NCBI GenBank assembly: GCA_014529385.2
Contig: CM043966.1
Coordinates: 40,980,037 to 41,044,036 of the forward strand
DNA: 64,000 nt
Direction: 5' to 3'
DNA from: Adiantum capillus-veneris
Lineage: Eukaryota > Streptophyta > Polypodiopsida > Polypodiales > Pteridaceae
In this document: piece by piece, positions 47,438 to 59,903 of the stretch
Layout of the letters: every line of letters starts with the position of its first letter
Numbering within the stretch: the stretch's first letter is position 1
Notes under the pieces: model-generated
Seen by the model: the letters and a program-made list of their open reading frames with translations, nothing else
What the model was told of the DNA's origin: nothing
The model's database searches: none
Program-made: the position numbers and the translations under genes

Positions 47438-49000
47438 CAACATAAGGAAGTTCATGAATGATGTGAGTGTGCTAGGGTTATGTAAGGTGTGTAGAGGCTA
47501 AGTGGGTCATGCTTGTATGAACATATGCAAAAAATGGTTCAAATGTGACAATTTATCTTTGGCACACCTAAGATAAATTTTGCATATTATTGCTACTTTT
47601 GCCCCCAACTTGCCCTATATAGCTTCTACTAGGTTAGTTAAGGTGGATGGTGGCCCTGGTTCTGTATCTTGCACTTGGTGTTGATCTCGGTGAAGTCGAT
47701 TGTCTTCTTCTGAGTAGAGTTTGATTCGGGGATACCAGCTTGTGGTTGTGGGTCCACTAAAGGCTAGTAACAGTTAGGTATAGTGTGTAGAGTGCCCCCC
47801 TTGACTTTAAGGTCAAATGGATCAATATTTTGCACAGAAGTGCAAAATGTCACTTTGCGGTGGAGATATGGTCATTTTTCCATAACCTGATGAGGTGGAC
47901 TCTAATTCACCCCCAAACCTCTACAGTCCTTCTGCCTAATGACATCTACAAGTGGGTCAAAAGTTGTCTCCAAATAGGCCTTTTATCTTTGGTGCACCAA
48001 AGACAATAGGTCAAGATTTTGGTCTACTTTTGCACTCTGGAGCCCACTCTTGTGTTTACCGATATGATATAAGCCCATGGTTCAAGTTTGGTGTGATTTG
48101 GATGCCCAGTGTGGCTAATATGCACGTTGTTGTCATGCCCCCTACGATCTTGGTGGTGGACAAAGTGGTAATCAAAATGCTTCTTGTTATAGTTAGGAAC
48201 TTACCCCTCATGGATGGAGTGAGTAAGGACCGACATATTCTATGTAGAAGCTAGCAAAAGAGGGTCAAAATCACTAGCTTGAGCTCTCCTTGGAGGACTA
48301 GAATGCAAATGAGAGTAGAAATGGTCTAAAGGACTATACATATCTAGACTTCTCTAACACCCCCCATCATATACCTACCCATTGAGCCGAGTAGACCTCA
48401 CAAGGTACCCTCAGATTGACACTTGAGGATCTTTCTGCCAAATGTTGTCCAAAGTGGTTAGAGAGTCAGAGTGGCAGTCAAACAATTTGATCGAAGTTGT
48501 CCCAAAATTTTTTTTGGATGTCCCATTGAGCTTCAAGATTTGGCGTTTCAATTCTGACACTCTTGCTTATTTATTTATTTATTTTGGGCATTTATTATCT
48601 TTTATTAACAAAATTGAACAAAATGATCCAAAACTACTCAAAAAAATTTCATTCCATGCTCAAAAATACAAAAACACACCTAATTTTCATACTTGGTCAT
48701 ATTTTTGTGGATTGCTCCATCTTTTTATCACTTTTTGGCCATAAAACATGAGAAAAGAGTAAAAATTGTGATATTTTGGCTTTTTTGGCAGTATTTATAC
48801 TATTTACACGCACACCTAGGGATTACCATATTACATATCCCAATTTTGATTGCTTTTAAGGAAATTTCACTCTTTAGTCACAAGAATTTACACGTTAACA
48901 TTCAAACACTTCAAAACCTTGCCCTTATCCAAGTCTACTTTTAGGTATCCAGGTCCACGTTGAGAATGCCTCCCCCCCTTCCTGGCCTGAGTCCTCTAGG
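47438..49000. other. No gene recognised
   Basis: AT-rich sequence with only short chance frames on either strand. No domain, tandem array or clear element end was found. It could include the 3' LTR of the minus-strand gypsy G5, but I could not match it to any stretch near 54-55 kb. Confidence 0.4.
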
Positions 49001-49732
49001 ACAATTGAGTATAGCCCAAGTTATGCAGTGCATGGGTGAAAAAAATGTGTCTATGCATGGCCGAGATTGGCCCTATCATGCTACTGATGTCAATGCATTT
49101 GAAAACACTATGTGGCCCAAGAGGTGGATCTTGAATAGTGTACTCAAGGGTTGCCGATGGTGAAGCATCCTGTTGATTAATTCTCTTGAAGAGAAAATCC
49201 TACAATAGTTGTGCTCGTTCTTTGATAGTGCTATGCACACTTGTCTCAGCCATTGTGCTGGAGGTGGTTGGCATTGATGGTACTGGTGAAGTCTTTGGTA
49301 CCCATCGTTGATATATAACTTCCCTTGGTTGTGCCTTGAATTTTCATTTGAGAATAGTTGGTGGCTTGGGCTTAGCTTTAGATTCCTGCTTAGGTTTTCA
49401 TACCCATTTTGTCGTCTGTGATTGTGGTTTTTGTTGTTACGATTGGTAGGATGGTGCAATAAAAGGCTTCTTCTAAGTGTACAACAGTTTTTTAGGCACA
49501 CATATTTTTTTAGGATTGGTATCGAGTTGGGGTTTTGGGTACTAAAAATTTCCTGGTTCCTTGCATGCCTGTTTTGTGCAGATGAATTTGGTAATGCACA
49601 GTGGGCACTAGCATGAAGTTTTCCTTGTTATTTGGCAACGATGGAGATTGGAGAGTGGCTTTCCACTCTTCTTGACTATAAGAAAACGGTACTCTTAGTT
49701 TGCCACCCTTGATGGTTAATTCTAGAAACTTG

Positions 49733-50164
49733 TCATCCCAGTCTTGGACAGCTTGGTAGGTGCACCTCCAAGGAACTCAGCCCAATATCTTCATTCATAT
49801 GCTCATATGAAATACAGATAAAAGTATGTGGGCATACAAATCCATGGACAAAAATGTTAAGATTGATCAAACCCAATGTTGGTCTTAGCTCCTTATGGTA
49901 GTCTTTGACTTGTGCCTTACAATGTTCCAGTGGTCGGGTTGTTGCTTTTTTGTACATTGTGTAGTTGATCGCATTAAGTCGTGCACCTGTATCAGCTAGT
50001 GCTTTGACTTTGAACTCATCCTTTAGGGTCACTGTTATGCACATGTCCAATCCATCCTGCCATTCGTCATCTACCTCTACCTCATCATCTACTAGAGGTT
50101 GAATTTGAAGGGTATTGAGGGGTAGATCTTGAGGGATCTGTCGCATTGTTGCCTTCTGCTTCAA
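49733..50164 (-). pseudogene. Retropepsin-like segment downstream of G5 integrase
   Basis: A 143-codon frame with an acidic stretch (DDEVEVDDEW), then an aspartic-protease active-site-like segment, VKALADTGARLNAINYTMYK, and LNIFVHGF further on, the usual second strand of gypsy proteases. In Ty3/gypsy the protease normally precedes RT. Here it lies 3' of the integrase C-terminus on the same strand. It may be the start of another truncated element or a rearranged G5. Confidence 0.55.
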
Positions 50165-50199
50165 AACCCAAATGCGTGCTTCCTCTTGGGCTTATTCAA

Positions 50200-51694
50200 T
50201 CACCTATTTCCTTTTAAGCTTACGTTCCTTCGCTGCATGCATTCTTTGCAAAAGTTTGTTTTAGTCAAAGGTAGATGATATTTGCAAAGTCGACAACCAC
50301 TAATCCAATTTTTCATGATCTCTCCATCTAATGTAGCTAGTTTGATAGCACCACTCAATGAAACATACTCAATGACAAAAGGATCATGGCCTTTTTTCTT
50401 GACTTTGGATATGTGTTGTTTCAAGGAGTAAACTGGAACCAAATCCCCTTGTTTGAAAAATTTTGTCAGCAAATCTAAGTCAAAAAACTGTTTATGTTTT
50501 TGTCTTTGTGCATATATATGGGCAATGGCCGCCAATCTCTGTTCATTTAGTCATTCTAGGTCCTCGAGTCATTCTGAAAACTCACGTTCTTTCCATTCCA
50601 ATTTGTATGCAACTCTAAGTGTGGGTAATAAAAACTCCATGGGCAGTATTGCGTCTAATCCATAGACTAGGTTAAGAGGAGTTGCATTCAAAGCCGTTTT
50701 GAATGAAACTTGATACACCCACAAGGCTGAATGAAGATGCATCGCCGAGTCTGTTCTACCCAAAATAACAATCTTGGTAAGCACATAGCTCATGCTTGAC
50801 CATTCACTTGAGGATGATAGAGTGCGAATTTGTTATGAATCACCATAAACTCACTCAGGAAATGTTCTATCACTTTGTTGAGAAAATGCAAACCTCTATC
50901 ACTTACAAGCTCAATACGAAGTCCATACCTAGTGAATATGCATTTGTACAGGAATGCATATAATTTCTAGAATCGTTCTTCCTAGTGGCTCTTGCCTCAG
51001 CCCATTTAGTTAAGTAGTTTGTGGCCACAATATTATATTGCCCCTAAGTTTTGTATGTTGGTGGTTGTATTGCACCAACAAAGTCTATACCCCACTTAGC
51101 AAATGTGCATGCCCCCATCATACGTCGCAATGGCATATTGTCAATTCTTGTCGGCATCTTTGCTCGCTGACATGAATCACATCGATGAACAAATTCTTTG
51201 CCTGCCATCAATATAGCCTTGGTTGTGGTTTCATGAGAAAAATGGCCTCTTGCAAGACCTACATGCGCTTGTTCCAGGATAGGAGGATATTTATCTTCAT
51301 TGGCACACAGTCTAAGTTGTTGGTCCTTTCCTCGTCAATAGAGCTAATTTCCAATCATTGCATAGTTGGCTACTTCAGTCTCTATTGCTCTTAGTGGTTG
51401 TTTACTCTTATCTTCAAGGAATGTTTTGTTGGTAAGATATTCCACCATATATCTACTCCATTATGGTGCCACTGAAATTTGGAATAAGGTGGCATGGGGT
51501 ATGGTGGGTTTTCCCTTACATTCAAAGCAACTATTCACGTAATTATGAACATCTTTCTTCATGGTAGGCGAATAAACCCCTAGCCAAGTCAATCGTTGTA
51601 TGGTTTGGTCATTAGAAAAATGGAGTCCTACCACCATAGTACAAGCTTGACTCAAGTAGATTTCTTGCTCCTCTGGGTTAATGCACAAAAGCAA
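50200..51694 (-). pseudogene. G5 integrase remnants
   Basis: An HHCC-like segment (GVYSPTMKKDVHNYVNSCFECKG spans about 51590-51525) with CFEC intact. The core pieces down to about 50560 are broken by frameshifts. LWVYQVSFKTALNATPLNLVYG (about 50722-50657) is the usual end of the core. A basic C-terminal part (50535-50200: KQGDLVPVYS, KGHDPFVIEY, KLATLDGE) follows. Confidence 0.6.
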
Positions 51695-51719
51695 ATTTCC
51701 ATCCTTGTTTTTTTGATAT

Positions 51720-52658
51720 AGTCATTGAGCTAGCAATCGATATAGGGTAGATTGCTCTATCAATCGTGGTGTGATAGGAAGTAGTATTTGTGAATCTACT
51801 TGCACTATGATCATTAGATATACAAGGTCTTCCAAACATATAGGAATAATTTTCACAAAGCATAGATAAGCATCTGGTACATCATCGTCTACCCCTTCTC
51901 GTGCTTCCCCTGAGGTGATCCTTGACATATGATCCGCTCTTTGGTGTGTGGTGCCCTTTTTGACTATTGCTGTGAAATCAAACTCAAGTAGGATGATGAA
52001 CCACCTTAAAATTCTTCCCGTATTGCATGGCTTGTTTACCAACTAGAGCAAGGCTTGATGGTCTACGAAGAAGACAAACTTGTTAGCTAACAAGTAGTGT
52101 CTGAATTGCTTGACCGTATACACCATTCTAAGAACTTCTCTTTCAATGGTTGGTTGTGTAGTTCTTTTTTGCTAGGTTTAGCTATCTCCTAGCATATGAT
52201 ATAGGAAAACCCATAATCCCCATGTCCTGGCTGAGCTAGTATGCAACCAATAGCAAAATTTGAAGTATCAACATGCACATGGAAAACTTTGTTCCAACCT
52301 AGAGTCTTCAGTATTGGTGTTGTGTGGTTAAGGCTAGTTTAAGCTTTTGGAATGACTCCTCGCATTCATCTGTCCATGCAAAATGAGTGATAAGGCTATA
52401 TATGGGTTTAGCTATGACTGCATACATGTAGATGAATCTATTTTAATAGCCACAATGACCCATAAATGCCTGAACTTCCTTGACATTTGTTCGTATAGCC
52501 ATTTCAACAATCACTACCACCTTGTCCATGTCTATGGAAATACCATTTTTTGATACAATATGCCCTAGAATTTTGCCTTGTGTAACCATAAATACACATT
52601 TTTTAGATTCAAACAAATCCTATATAGACAACATTAGACACACTATAAATGTTCAAAA

Positions 52659-52708
<50 letters not shown>

Positions 52709-53320
52709 TAGAATCCACACAAAGATCATCCATGTAAACTTCTAAGAAATTCCACAAATATTCCTTAAAAGCATGGCTCATTAGTCGTCGGAATGTGGCT
52801 GGTGCATTGGTCAGACCAAAGGGAATGACCCTGTGAGTAAAAAATACCCCATTCCATAACAAAAGCTATTTTATGTTGGTCTTTTGGATCTATGGCCAAT
52901 TGGTTCTAACTAGAGAATTTGTCCTAGAAACTATAGGCCTTTTTGCCAGCTACCCATTCTAGAACATGATCTGTGATCAAGATAGGATAATTAGCTCGTA
53001 TGTTGGTGCATTCACCTTCTTGAGGTTTACACACACTCTGAGTTTGCCATTATTATTTGGCACCACCATCGTAGGTGATATCCAATTAGTGTGTTCTACT
53101 TCAGCGATGAACTCAGCTTCCTTGAGCTTCTCGATCTCTTCCTTGATCTTCTTAGCGTGAATGTCTCATTGTAGGTGTATGGTCGTTGTCTGCTCAACTT
53201 AGCGTCATCTCTCATAGGGATAATATGCTGACATATTCCAGGATCCACTCCCTTGAGATCTTTATAGGACCAGGCAAAGACATCCCTATACTCCTTTAGC
53301 GTTCGAATGATAATTTCTTC
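51720..53320 (-). pseudogene. G5 reverse transcriptase / RNase H remnants
   Basis: RT: AWSYKDLKGVDPGICQH (about 53283), then frame breaks, then FGLTNAPATFRRLM and FLEVYMDDLCVDST directly before a GA repeat that encodes Arg-Glu repeats in frame. After the repeat the thumb region continues (KKCVFMV, GKILGHIVSKNGI, about 52606-52545). RNase H fragments include NKPCNTGRILRW (about 52035-52000). The dinucleotide tract replaces part of the palm/thumb linker. Confidence 0.65.
52662..52705. repeat. (CT)n microsatellite inside the G5 RT
   Basis: About 44 bases of CT lie within what was coding sequence, immediately after the codons for YMDDLCVDST on the minus strand. Confidence 0.95.
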
Positions 53321-53660
53321 CTCTTCTTACGATAGATCTGTAGCTATGTACGCTGGTTTCAAATCTTCTCTCGGCTCTGTTAAGTCAATTTGTTTGGTGT
53401 TTTCATGTTCCTCATAGGATTTTTCTGGTTCTTTTGGTTGTCGCAAGGGTTGCTCTACAATGATTCGTCGGTCTTGCAAAGTGCATTTTTTGTAATGAGA
53501 TGGAACAACAATTTCTCATGGTTTATTACTTTTTGATCTCATCTCCGTGGTCCAAACTTCTTTTAATGTCCATTTCAACTCCTTGTATTTTGCTTCGTAC
53601 TTGGTTTTTGACATTGGAGGTTCTTTTCTTTTAGTGTCATAAGGTTTTCCTAGTTTTTGT

Positions 53661-54823
53661 TTTGTTTTTGTGCGTCGACACGTGTTTTTCCTTGTTGGAT
53701 ATTGTCATGTTATTTTGTCCTTGATGCAATTCGATGCATTCACTTTCATCAACAATTGAGTTTTGTTTTTTAGTCATGGATTTGACGTTTTCCTTTTCAT
53801 GCTATTTTTCTATTTTCTTTGATATCTTTGTTGACATTGGAGAGGGGGAATGGGGGAACACAGCCGTCACACACACAAAGGCCTCTCTATAGCTCAGGGC
53901 ACTCACAACACCCCTATCCTCTCAAAAAACACCTTCAAAAGTCACAATCTTCCAAACATGCCATCGCTTGCACACACGTTGATGCACAAACGCACTCATC
54001 ACAACGACCCACATGCATTTCATAGCTCATTTCAAGCCACACACCGCTGCCGCACATATAACCACCACTTCCATTCCTCACACAAACAGAGGCCCGGAGG
54101 GCACACAGATCCACATCGGCACCAACACAAAAACCAAAGAAGTAGAGAAGGGACAGGGGAAACGACACGCTCAAGAAACACTATGGAAGCTTCACCACTG
54201 ATCAAGAACATCGTGTACAACTCAACCGCAACTAATGATACACCCACATGGTTGCTAAGCAAAAAAAGCTCACACTTTGAAGTTTGGGCTTTGCATGCAC
54301 ACACCTCTGCACAAACAAGTCCATTAAAAAATCACACACACTCACCCTTAGCTCTTTGCAGGCTCATTCGCTCAAGACCCTAGGCAAAAAGCCTTAAAAC
54401 GTATAAAGGCCTTTATAGAGGGCCCTATTTCATTTTGGGCATCTGCTCTTTCATTGGACCACTTGGTGCTTCAATTTGGAAACTTTGGAAGGGTGGTTCT
54501 TCTCTTGCTTGCTCTCTAGCTGCTCTCACTTTGCACTTGAAGGGGGCGTGCACTAGCGATGTCGCTAGTTTCCCTAGCATTTTCCAATTTTTATATTATT
54601 TTCCCTTTTATATTACCCTTTTACCACTTTGGTGATGCCCCTTTGACAGGCTTCACTTGGTCTTTGATTGGCTTGGCCTTGACCATTTTGATGGGCCTTT
54701 GACCATCCCCTTTAACTTGCCTTGGGCTGCTTTAGTCTCTTGCACCCCTCGTTGCTACCTTTGCACATGACCCCTCCCCTTGCACTAGTGATGTTGCTAG
54801 CGCGCGCGCGCGTGTGTGTGTGT

Positions 54824-54854
<31 letters not shown>

Positions 54855-55140
54855 GGGGGGTGCTTGGCTTCTTGATCTCAAAAGGACAAGGCCTCGAAGG
54901 CCGCCCCGTGGGACCTCGCTCCTACAGTGCCATGTCAGCACTGACGAGCCTGTCGCCCACCAAACCAGTCACCCAATGGGCATTGTCACCTCCGTTAGAA
55001 AAACACTATCGTTCTACCCGAGAGCCGCTTATGTAGCACCCAGGGCACCCACTCAACAAGCATGCCATAGGTGCTGGAAGAGAGAGCTCAATTCTCACAT
55101 GTGATTGGCGAGCAGGCTTGCAGGGGTCCAATGAGCTTCA
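53661..55140. other. No gene; GC-GT-G run at 54800-54860
   Basis: A His/Thr-rich plus-strand frame of about 177 codons (53850-54383) looks like composition bias, not a gene. At 54800-54860 the sequence steps from GCGCGCGCGC through about 28 bases of GT to a run of about 22 G. The rest shows no domain. It may contain the unseen 5' LTR of G5. Confidence 0.45.
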
Positions 55141-55149
55141 AGCATGAGC

Positions 55150-55900
55150 TCCAAGGGGGGGTCGACCAAAGCAAGAAGGGGGGATGCTTGGGGGGTTATA
55201 CTCTCCCACACACACTCTCATTGTGTGAAGTGCAAAGTGCAAGAGCTCCATCTCCTTCTCCAAGCTAGTAGAGAAGTTGAGAGCCTATACCAACACTCTT
55301 GGCTATGGAATGCAAATCCAACCAAGAGCCATGATTCAATGCGTAAGCTTGCCATCTTCTCCATATTCATTACTATGCTATTATGTATGCTAACAAGAAG
55401 AGTGATGATAATTGAGGAACTATTTCTTTCTCCTATGGAATGTTTCTTTTTCCTCTTCCCTAACCTCATTCCCTGCTAACTCTCTCCACCTTCGAAGGTG
55501 TTTAAGGTCTTGGGATTGCGGCTTAGAATAGTTAATGCTTTTTACAAAGTTTATGTTATGCTTGTGATGCATGAAGCTTTCCACCTTCATTGCATCACCT
55601 AGGTCACAAGGAACACAAAGATTTTATTGTACCATCTCTCTTAATGGGAGAATCTATAATACAGAAGCCTATTGGAGGGGGTACCGGCTCCACATAAATC
55701 CGGTCCTCAACTGTTGTCAAGTTCTCTAAACTCTCTCTCTTGCAAAAGTATCGTTCATGCCAAGTTAATTCAGTACTATGTTTATGTTGCTACCATCAAT
55801 TAAGTTCACCCTCTATGCTCACAAAGTAATCTCACAAAAATGCTCTCTCTAATTTTCCTAATTTTGCTACTCTCAAATTTCATAGGCCATCTTTATTACA
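55150..55900 (+). repeat. G2 5' LTR (visible part)
   Basis: High similarity to 36985-37635 of G1: the block GTGTGAAGTGCAAAGTGCAA, the block AACACTCTTGGCTATGGAAT, and CTACATTG..PBS context. The upstream boundary is not clear, because the G1 LTR extends 750 bases further left than the similarity found here. Confidence 0.7.
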
Positions 55901-55901
55901 T

Positions 55902-55918
55902 TGGTATCAGAGCATTTG
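55902..55918 (+). promoter_or_regulatory. G2 primer binding site
   Basis: TGGTATCAGAGCATTTG, the initiator-Met PBS, one base after the LTR end TTACA. Confidence 0.88.
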
Positions 55919-56313
55919 GTTTCTCTTTTCTTGCTTAAGAAGAGAGGTTCTCAAGTAGCCTATTAATGGTTGATTTTGTTAATTATATTAGGGTAAATGG
56001 GAGTGGGATCTATTATCGGTTTTGTTGAGTCCATTATTGTGGGATATGGTGCAGACCTCGGGAGCTTTGATATTAATAATGGAGTCTTTTTAGACTTGCC
56101 TACGACTCCATTATTGAGCCGTAAGAAGTCCGAAAGGAGCTATCCCTCGAAAACTCTGCAATATTAGACCCACTCCACTACTCTCTATAATTAACCAATT
56201 CGAGCCGTGGGTGTAAATACTTAAGTGCTAATTTTCAAAGGCTAAGAGGAGTAGCAACTAAGGTTTTGAATTGCCATAGAATACACTAAGCAAGCACACA
56301 TATTTTGTTAAAC

Positions 56314-57321
56314 ATGGATGACAATAACCAAGAGAGTAGAATGAACATTGATAACTTTGATTTTGCACATGAAGGTGCTAATGATGATGCCCCCATGTTT
56401 GTCAATTATCTTGTTACTAGGTTGCAGCAAGCTATGGGCAACCTTGGTTTGCAAGCTAAAGTTACTCAACAACTTCGCGCTTATGGGATTTCCCTTCCTC
56501 TCCAAGAGGAGAGAGAACTTAGGAGGCCTCTTGAAGAGAACCCCTAAAGAAGACTCTCTCCCATACAAGAGGAGGAATCCAAAGAGCATGAAAGTAATGA
56601 ATCTTTAAGTTCCTTTGAAGATGTGGCTCCACGAAGACGGCGGTCTAGACGATCGCCAACTTCTCCTAAGAGGAAATGATCAATCCATAGTCCTTCTCCT
56701 CGACACTCCGGAAGGGAAGAGATGAAACAAAGGAAGAAAAGGGCAAGAAAGAGGTCACCCTCTTCTCCTTCTTCTTCACCTTCCTCCTCTTCCGATGAAA
56801 GCGATGGCTATTCTCCTAAATAATACAAGAGTGGAGGACATCGCAAATCTTACCCTGCATGGTGAAGGTCACAAAAGCTCAAGAAGGAGGAAAAAGTATC
56901 TCTTTTATCACCTATGATGGTACTTTTGGTGCCACCGACAAAGTATTGGCCTTCATCCATCAATTTGATGTGGCCTTTGGAGACGAGGGCTTCACGGAGT
57001 CCTCCAAGCTACACCATGTAGCTATGCACTTCTAGAAATCGGCTTGTCAATGTGGGCTAGCCTTCGTGGCAACGGAGAAGCCCCAAAGACATAGAAAACT
57101 CTACGAGTTTCCATCATGAAGCAATTCCTTGCAAGCGATGCAAAGGAAAACGTGATTACCAAATGGAGTAGTTTGAAGCTTCTCTTCCATGAGTCTATTC
57201 AAAAATATGTGGACAACTTTTGGGATTTACATCTCAAGGCTAATGTCTTCCAAAAGATAGACTCCACCAAGCAAAAGCAACAATTCTGTGCGGGATTACT
57301 TGAAGAGATGGCCAAGTACTT
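56314..57321 (+). pseudogene. G2 gag, interrupted
   Basis: The ATG at 56314 (MDDNNQESR) is collinear with G1 gag. There is a TAA at 56545, a TGA at codon 122 (56677, same codon as the TAG in G1) and a TAA near 56821. The gag core missing from G1 is present here: ATKWSS-type WSSLKLLFHESIQKYVD and LHLKANVFQKID (57116-57321), a retrotransposon gag domain that would form the particle. It is cut at TACTT by the G3 LTR. Confidence 0.75.
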
Positions 57322-57998
57322 TGTCGTGCCATGACACGTACATAATGTGAAATAAAAACATTCACCTCACTTTTGACACTTCTCGATACATGCAAATAAA
57401 AAAAATCATGTACATATGGTGATATATGTTGAAGCGGCTACTGCGGTCGCTATCATCATGTACATACCTATCCGGGGAGTTGTGGCCTTGGATGTGGTGC
57501 CTTTGCATGCTTTTCCACTTGATAAGATGCCTATTTTGGTTTTATGATTTACATACTCCAAGTGTTTCATGGTGGCACACTCATCTAGCCTATAAAGAGT
57601 GATGCGGGTCAAAAATTGCCAAAAATAGCAGCTAATAGGCGCCGTTGCAAAATTGCATGGAAAGTGACCCAAAGTGGAATATTGAAAAAAAATTATGCTT
57701 ATCTATGCTTTTATGATGATGCAAGTGATCCCATAAATTTAGGGATTTTTGTGACTGTGTTTGGGATTTTTTGCATCAAAAATGACATTTTTTGGGTCAA
57801 AAATGAGCTGAAAATGGCCTTGTTTTAGTCCAAAGTGGAAAGATGGCCCAAAAATTGACACATCAGCTGAAAATGATGTGGAGAAGAGAGAGAAGGCAGC
57901 CTTTTACAAAAACACACCTGCAATTTTTCTCTATTGTGCAATAGCTTCCATGGTTGCCCAACCAATCTATGTGTGTTGCAGTCCCGCCTCTTTGTAAT
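57322..57998 (+). repeat. G3 5' LTR (end approximate)
   Basis: Matches 63060-63526 over its first ~470 bases. The end is inferred from TGGTATTTGAG at 58000, a degraded PBS-like sequence. The true end may differ. Confidence 0.6.
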
Positions 57999-58099
57999 CT
58001 GGTATTTGAGATTGTGAGGGAGTGAATTAGGGTTTCCCCTTATCAAAATGGTATGTGGGCTTCAATTTAGAAGCTCATAAATCTCTGCAAGATCAGAAA

Positions 58100-59060
58100 A
58101 TTGTTGCCGTGAAGGTGGAATCTCGTGCATTCCTTTCAACTGTTTCGTGCTACGACTATGTAATTGGGGGCGAGGCTGCATGATACCATGAAAGATTTTG
58201 GGTTTTGATTGACATTTGTGCTTTTATGAGCATTGAGGTTTCATGGTTGAAACTTTAGTGTTTTTAAATGGTCTTTTTAAGTGAAATTGAATGTGATTGG
58301 GTGATCCTCTCATCATAATCTCAACTAGAAAACAAGCAATTTCCAAGCACAAAAGGAAAGAGGGTTTGTGACTTTGCTGTCACGAACGCTCTTTGATTTT
58401 CAATCACCCTTAGAAAGAGGGTTGGTGATTTTACATAAACGCTTTTTCTTAACGTGTTTGTTACTCTCATCACGAACTCTCACAGCAAGAATGGAGATGC
58501 AGGTCCTTCTACATCAAAGAGGGTTACAAGAGCCGGAGGAAGAAAGTATCAGGACCTTCTTATGAGGCTACACCACATGTGCCTCCTCCTCTTGAGATTC
58601 CCATGGTGGAGGCATCTATAAGGAAGAAGAAAGAGCAAGGAAAAGCCAAAGCAAAAGGCCCTGCATACAAACTACAATTTGACATTGAAGTTTCCACAAC
58701 TAAAAGCAGGTATTGGAGGAAAGGATTTTGAATAGCAAAGTTGAGCTTACCTTGGGTGAAGTTCTTGGCATTGCTAAACGTGAGTTTCATGAAGAAATTA
58801 AAGATATCATAAAAAGAAAGAGGAAAATTCTCACCAAGTCTATTCCTCCATAGTCTGAGGGTGAAGGGGAGTCACTTAAGGCACATGGAATACATGTTTA
58901 AGAGAGTGATTGCAATGAAAGTGTGGTAGGATTCTACCAGTCTTCTTGAAGAGATGCGCATGCTAGATTTGCAGATGATGATGATGAAGATGAAGCCTCC
59001 TACAAAAGCCACTGCTCCAAAAGTCATTGGGCAAGAGCTACAATAGAAACTTTAGTCAAG
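58100..59060 (+). pseudogene. G3 gag-region remnant
   Basis: Mostly broken. From about 58600 the readable parts are KKKEQGKAKAKGPAYKLQFD, then after a shift ILNSKVELTLGEVLGIAKRE (about 58727) and KDIIKRKRKILTKS. A K-rich linker plus this helical segment just before the protease is how this gypsy type is organised. The N-terminal gag was not recognised. Confidence 0.5.
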
Positions 59061-59903
59061 GTGGATGATCTTGAGGAGCCATATGTTGCATTGATAGATC
59101 ATGGCTCTGAAATCAATCTTATGTCCAAGAGTCTTTACATGAAGGGTAAGTGGCCGATAGACACAAACCATGGGTGGATGATTAGAGTTGCAAATAACTC
59201 ATTAGGAGAGTTGTATGGGGCTTGTCCAAATGTGAAAGTGACAATTGGTAATTTGAAGGATGAACAAAACTTCTATGTGCAAGAGATGTCTACCTATCCT
59301 CTTATCCTTGGGCAGCCATGCATCACAGCCGTTCACATGGAAACAAAGGTCTTGGATGATGGTTCTACTTATGCTAGGGTAAAGAGCAGAGATGGGAAGC
59401 GAGATGTGCAATTTTTGACTATGTGTGTGAATCACGAGAGGAACCGCAATAGTTTTTGTGAGTATACCAAAAGCGAACAAAGAGTTCAAAGAGTACAGGG
59501 AGACAAGGGGTTTTGGCCATGGACCATTGTAAAGCGAGATTGCAATGGTACAAGAAGAAAAAGATTCTCGCCTAATCCAAAGCGAGAAGAAGCTTTTTCT
59601 ATAGGTTTCCAGGGATTAACAGAGCATGGGTCAGTATGTTTTATGAAGCTTGAGGATATGAAAAGAAGTGCACGACAATATGTATATAATGTACAGAAAT
59701 ACATGAAGGAAAATGGTTTCATAGAGGATAATGAATGCATTTCAGGTTTCTTTGAACAAGTTTCTCATGTAGATACTATGCTTGTGCTTGAGGCTATAAT
59801 GGACTCTAGCATGCAAGATGAAACCCACATTGTGGAAGTATGCTCTATGGAAATGTATGATGTGATTGAGGCTTTTGAAGATAAAAAAATATTTCAATGC
59901 TAA
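59061..59903 (+). pseudogene. G3 aspartic protease region
   Basis: An open frame of 280 codons. The active-site region reads ALIDHGSEINLMS (D-H-G-S where D-S-G-S is usual), with RVANNSLGELYGACP and the second-strand PLILGQP.ITA further on (about 59302). A less conserved linker (59460-59903) leads towards RT. It is open but probably inactive because of the His in the catalytic triad. Start codon choice is arbitrary, since it is part of a polyprotein. Confidence 0.65.

Larger units (their letters stand above)
49500..53660 (-). mobile_element. Decayed Ty3/gypsy element G5
   Basis: Reading down the minus strand: an RT N-terminal region with RDVFAWSYKDLKGVDP-like sequence (about 53300-53235), the RT core with VIPFGLTNAPATF and YMDDL (52830-52725), an interrupting CT/GA tract, RNase H pieces (52640-51720), integrase zinc and core pieces (51690-50560), a C-terminal domain (50535-50200) and a protease-like segment (50164-49733). 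The VFAWSY..L.G.DP motif is characteristic of Tat/Athila-side gypsy elements. Many stops. LTRs not found. Confidence 0.65.
55141..57321 (+). mobile_element. Ty3/gypsy element G2 (G1 family), 5' part
   Basis: A 5' LTR similar to G1 (clear from about 55200 to 55900), PBS at 55902 and gag from 56314 to 57321, where element G3 is inserted. The rest of G2 is not in the window. Confidence 0.8.

Noticed and set aside
48442-48944. Phe/Leu-rich frames that look like membrane segments
   Set aside because: AT-rich non-coding sequence; no start context, splice sites or conserved pattern.
53850-54383. 177-codon His/Thr-rich frame
   Set aside because: Composition follows a CA/AC-rich region. No domain or splice context, and the opposite strand also has a frame.
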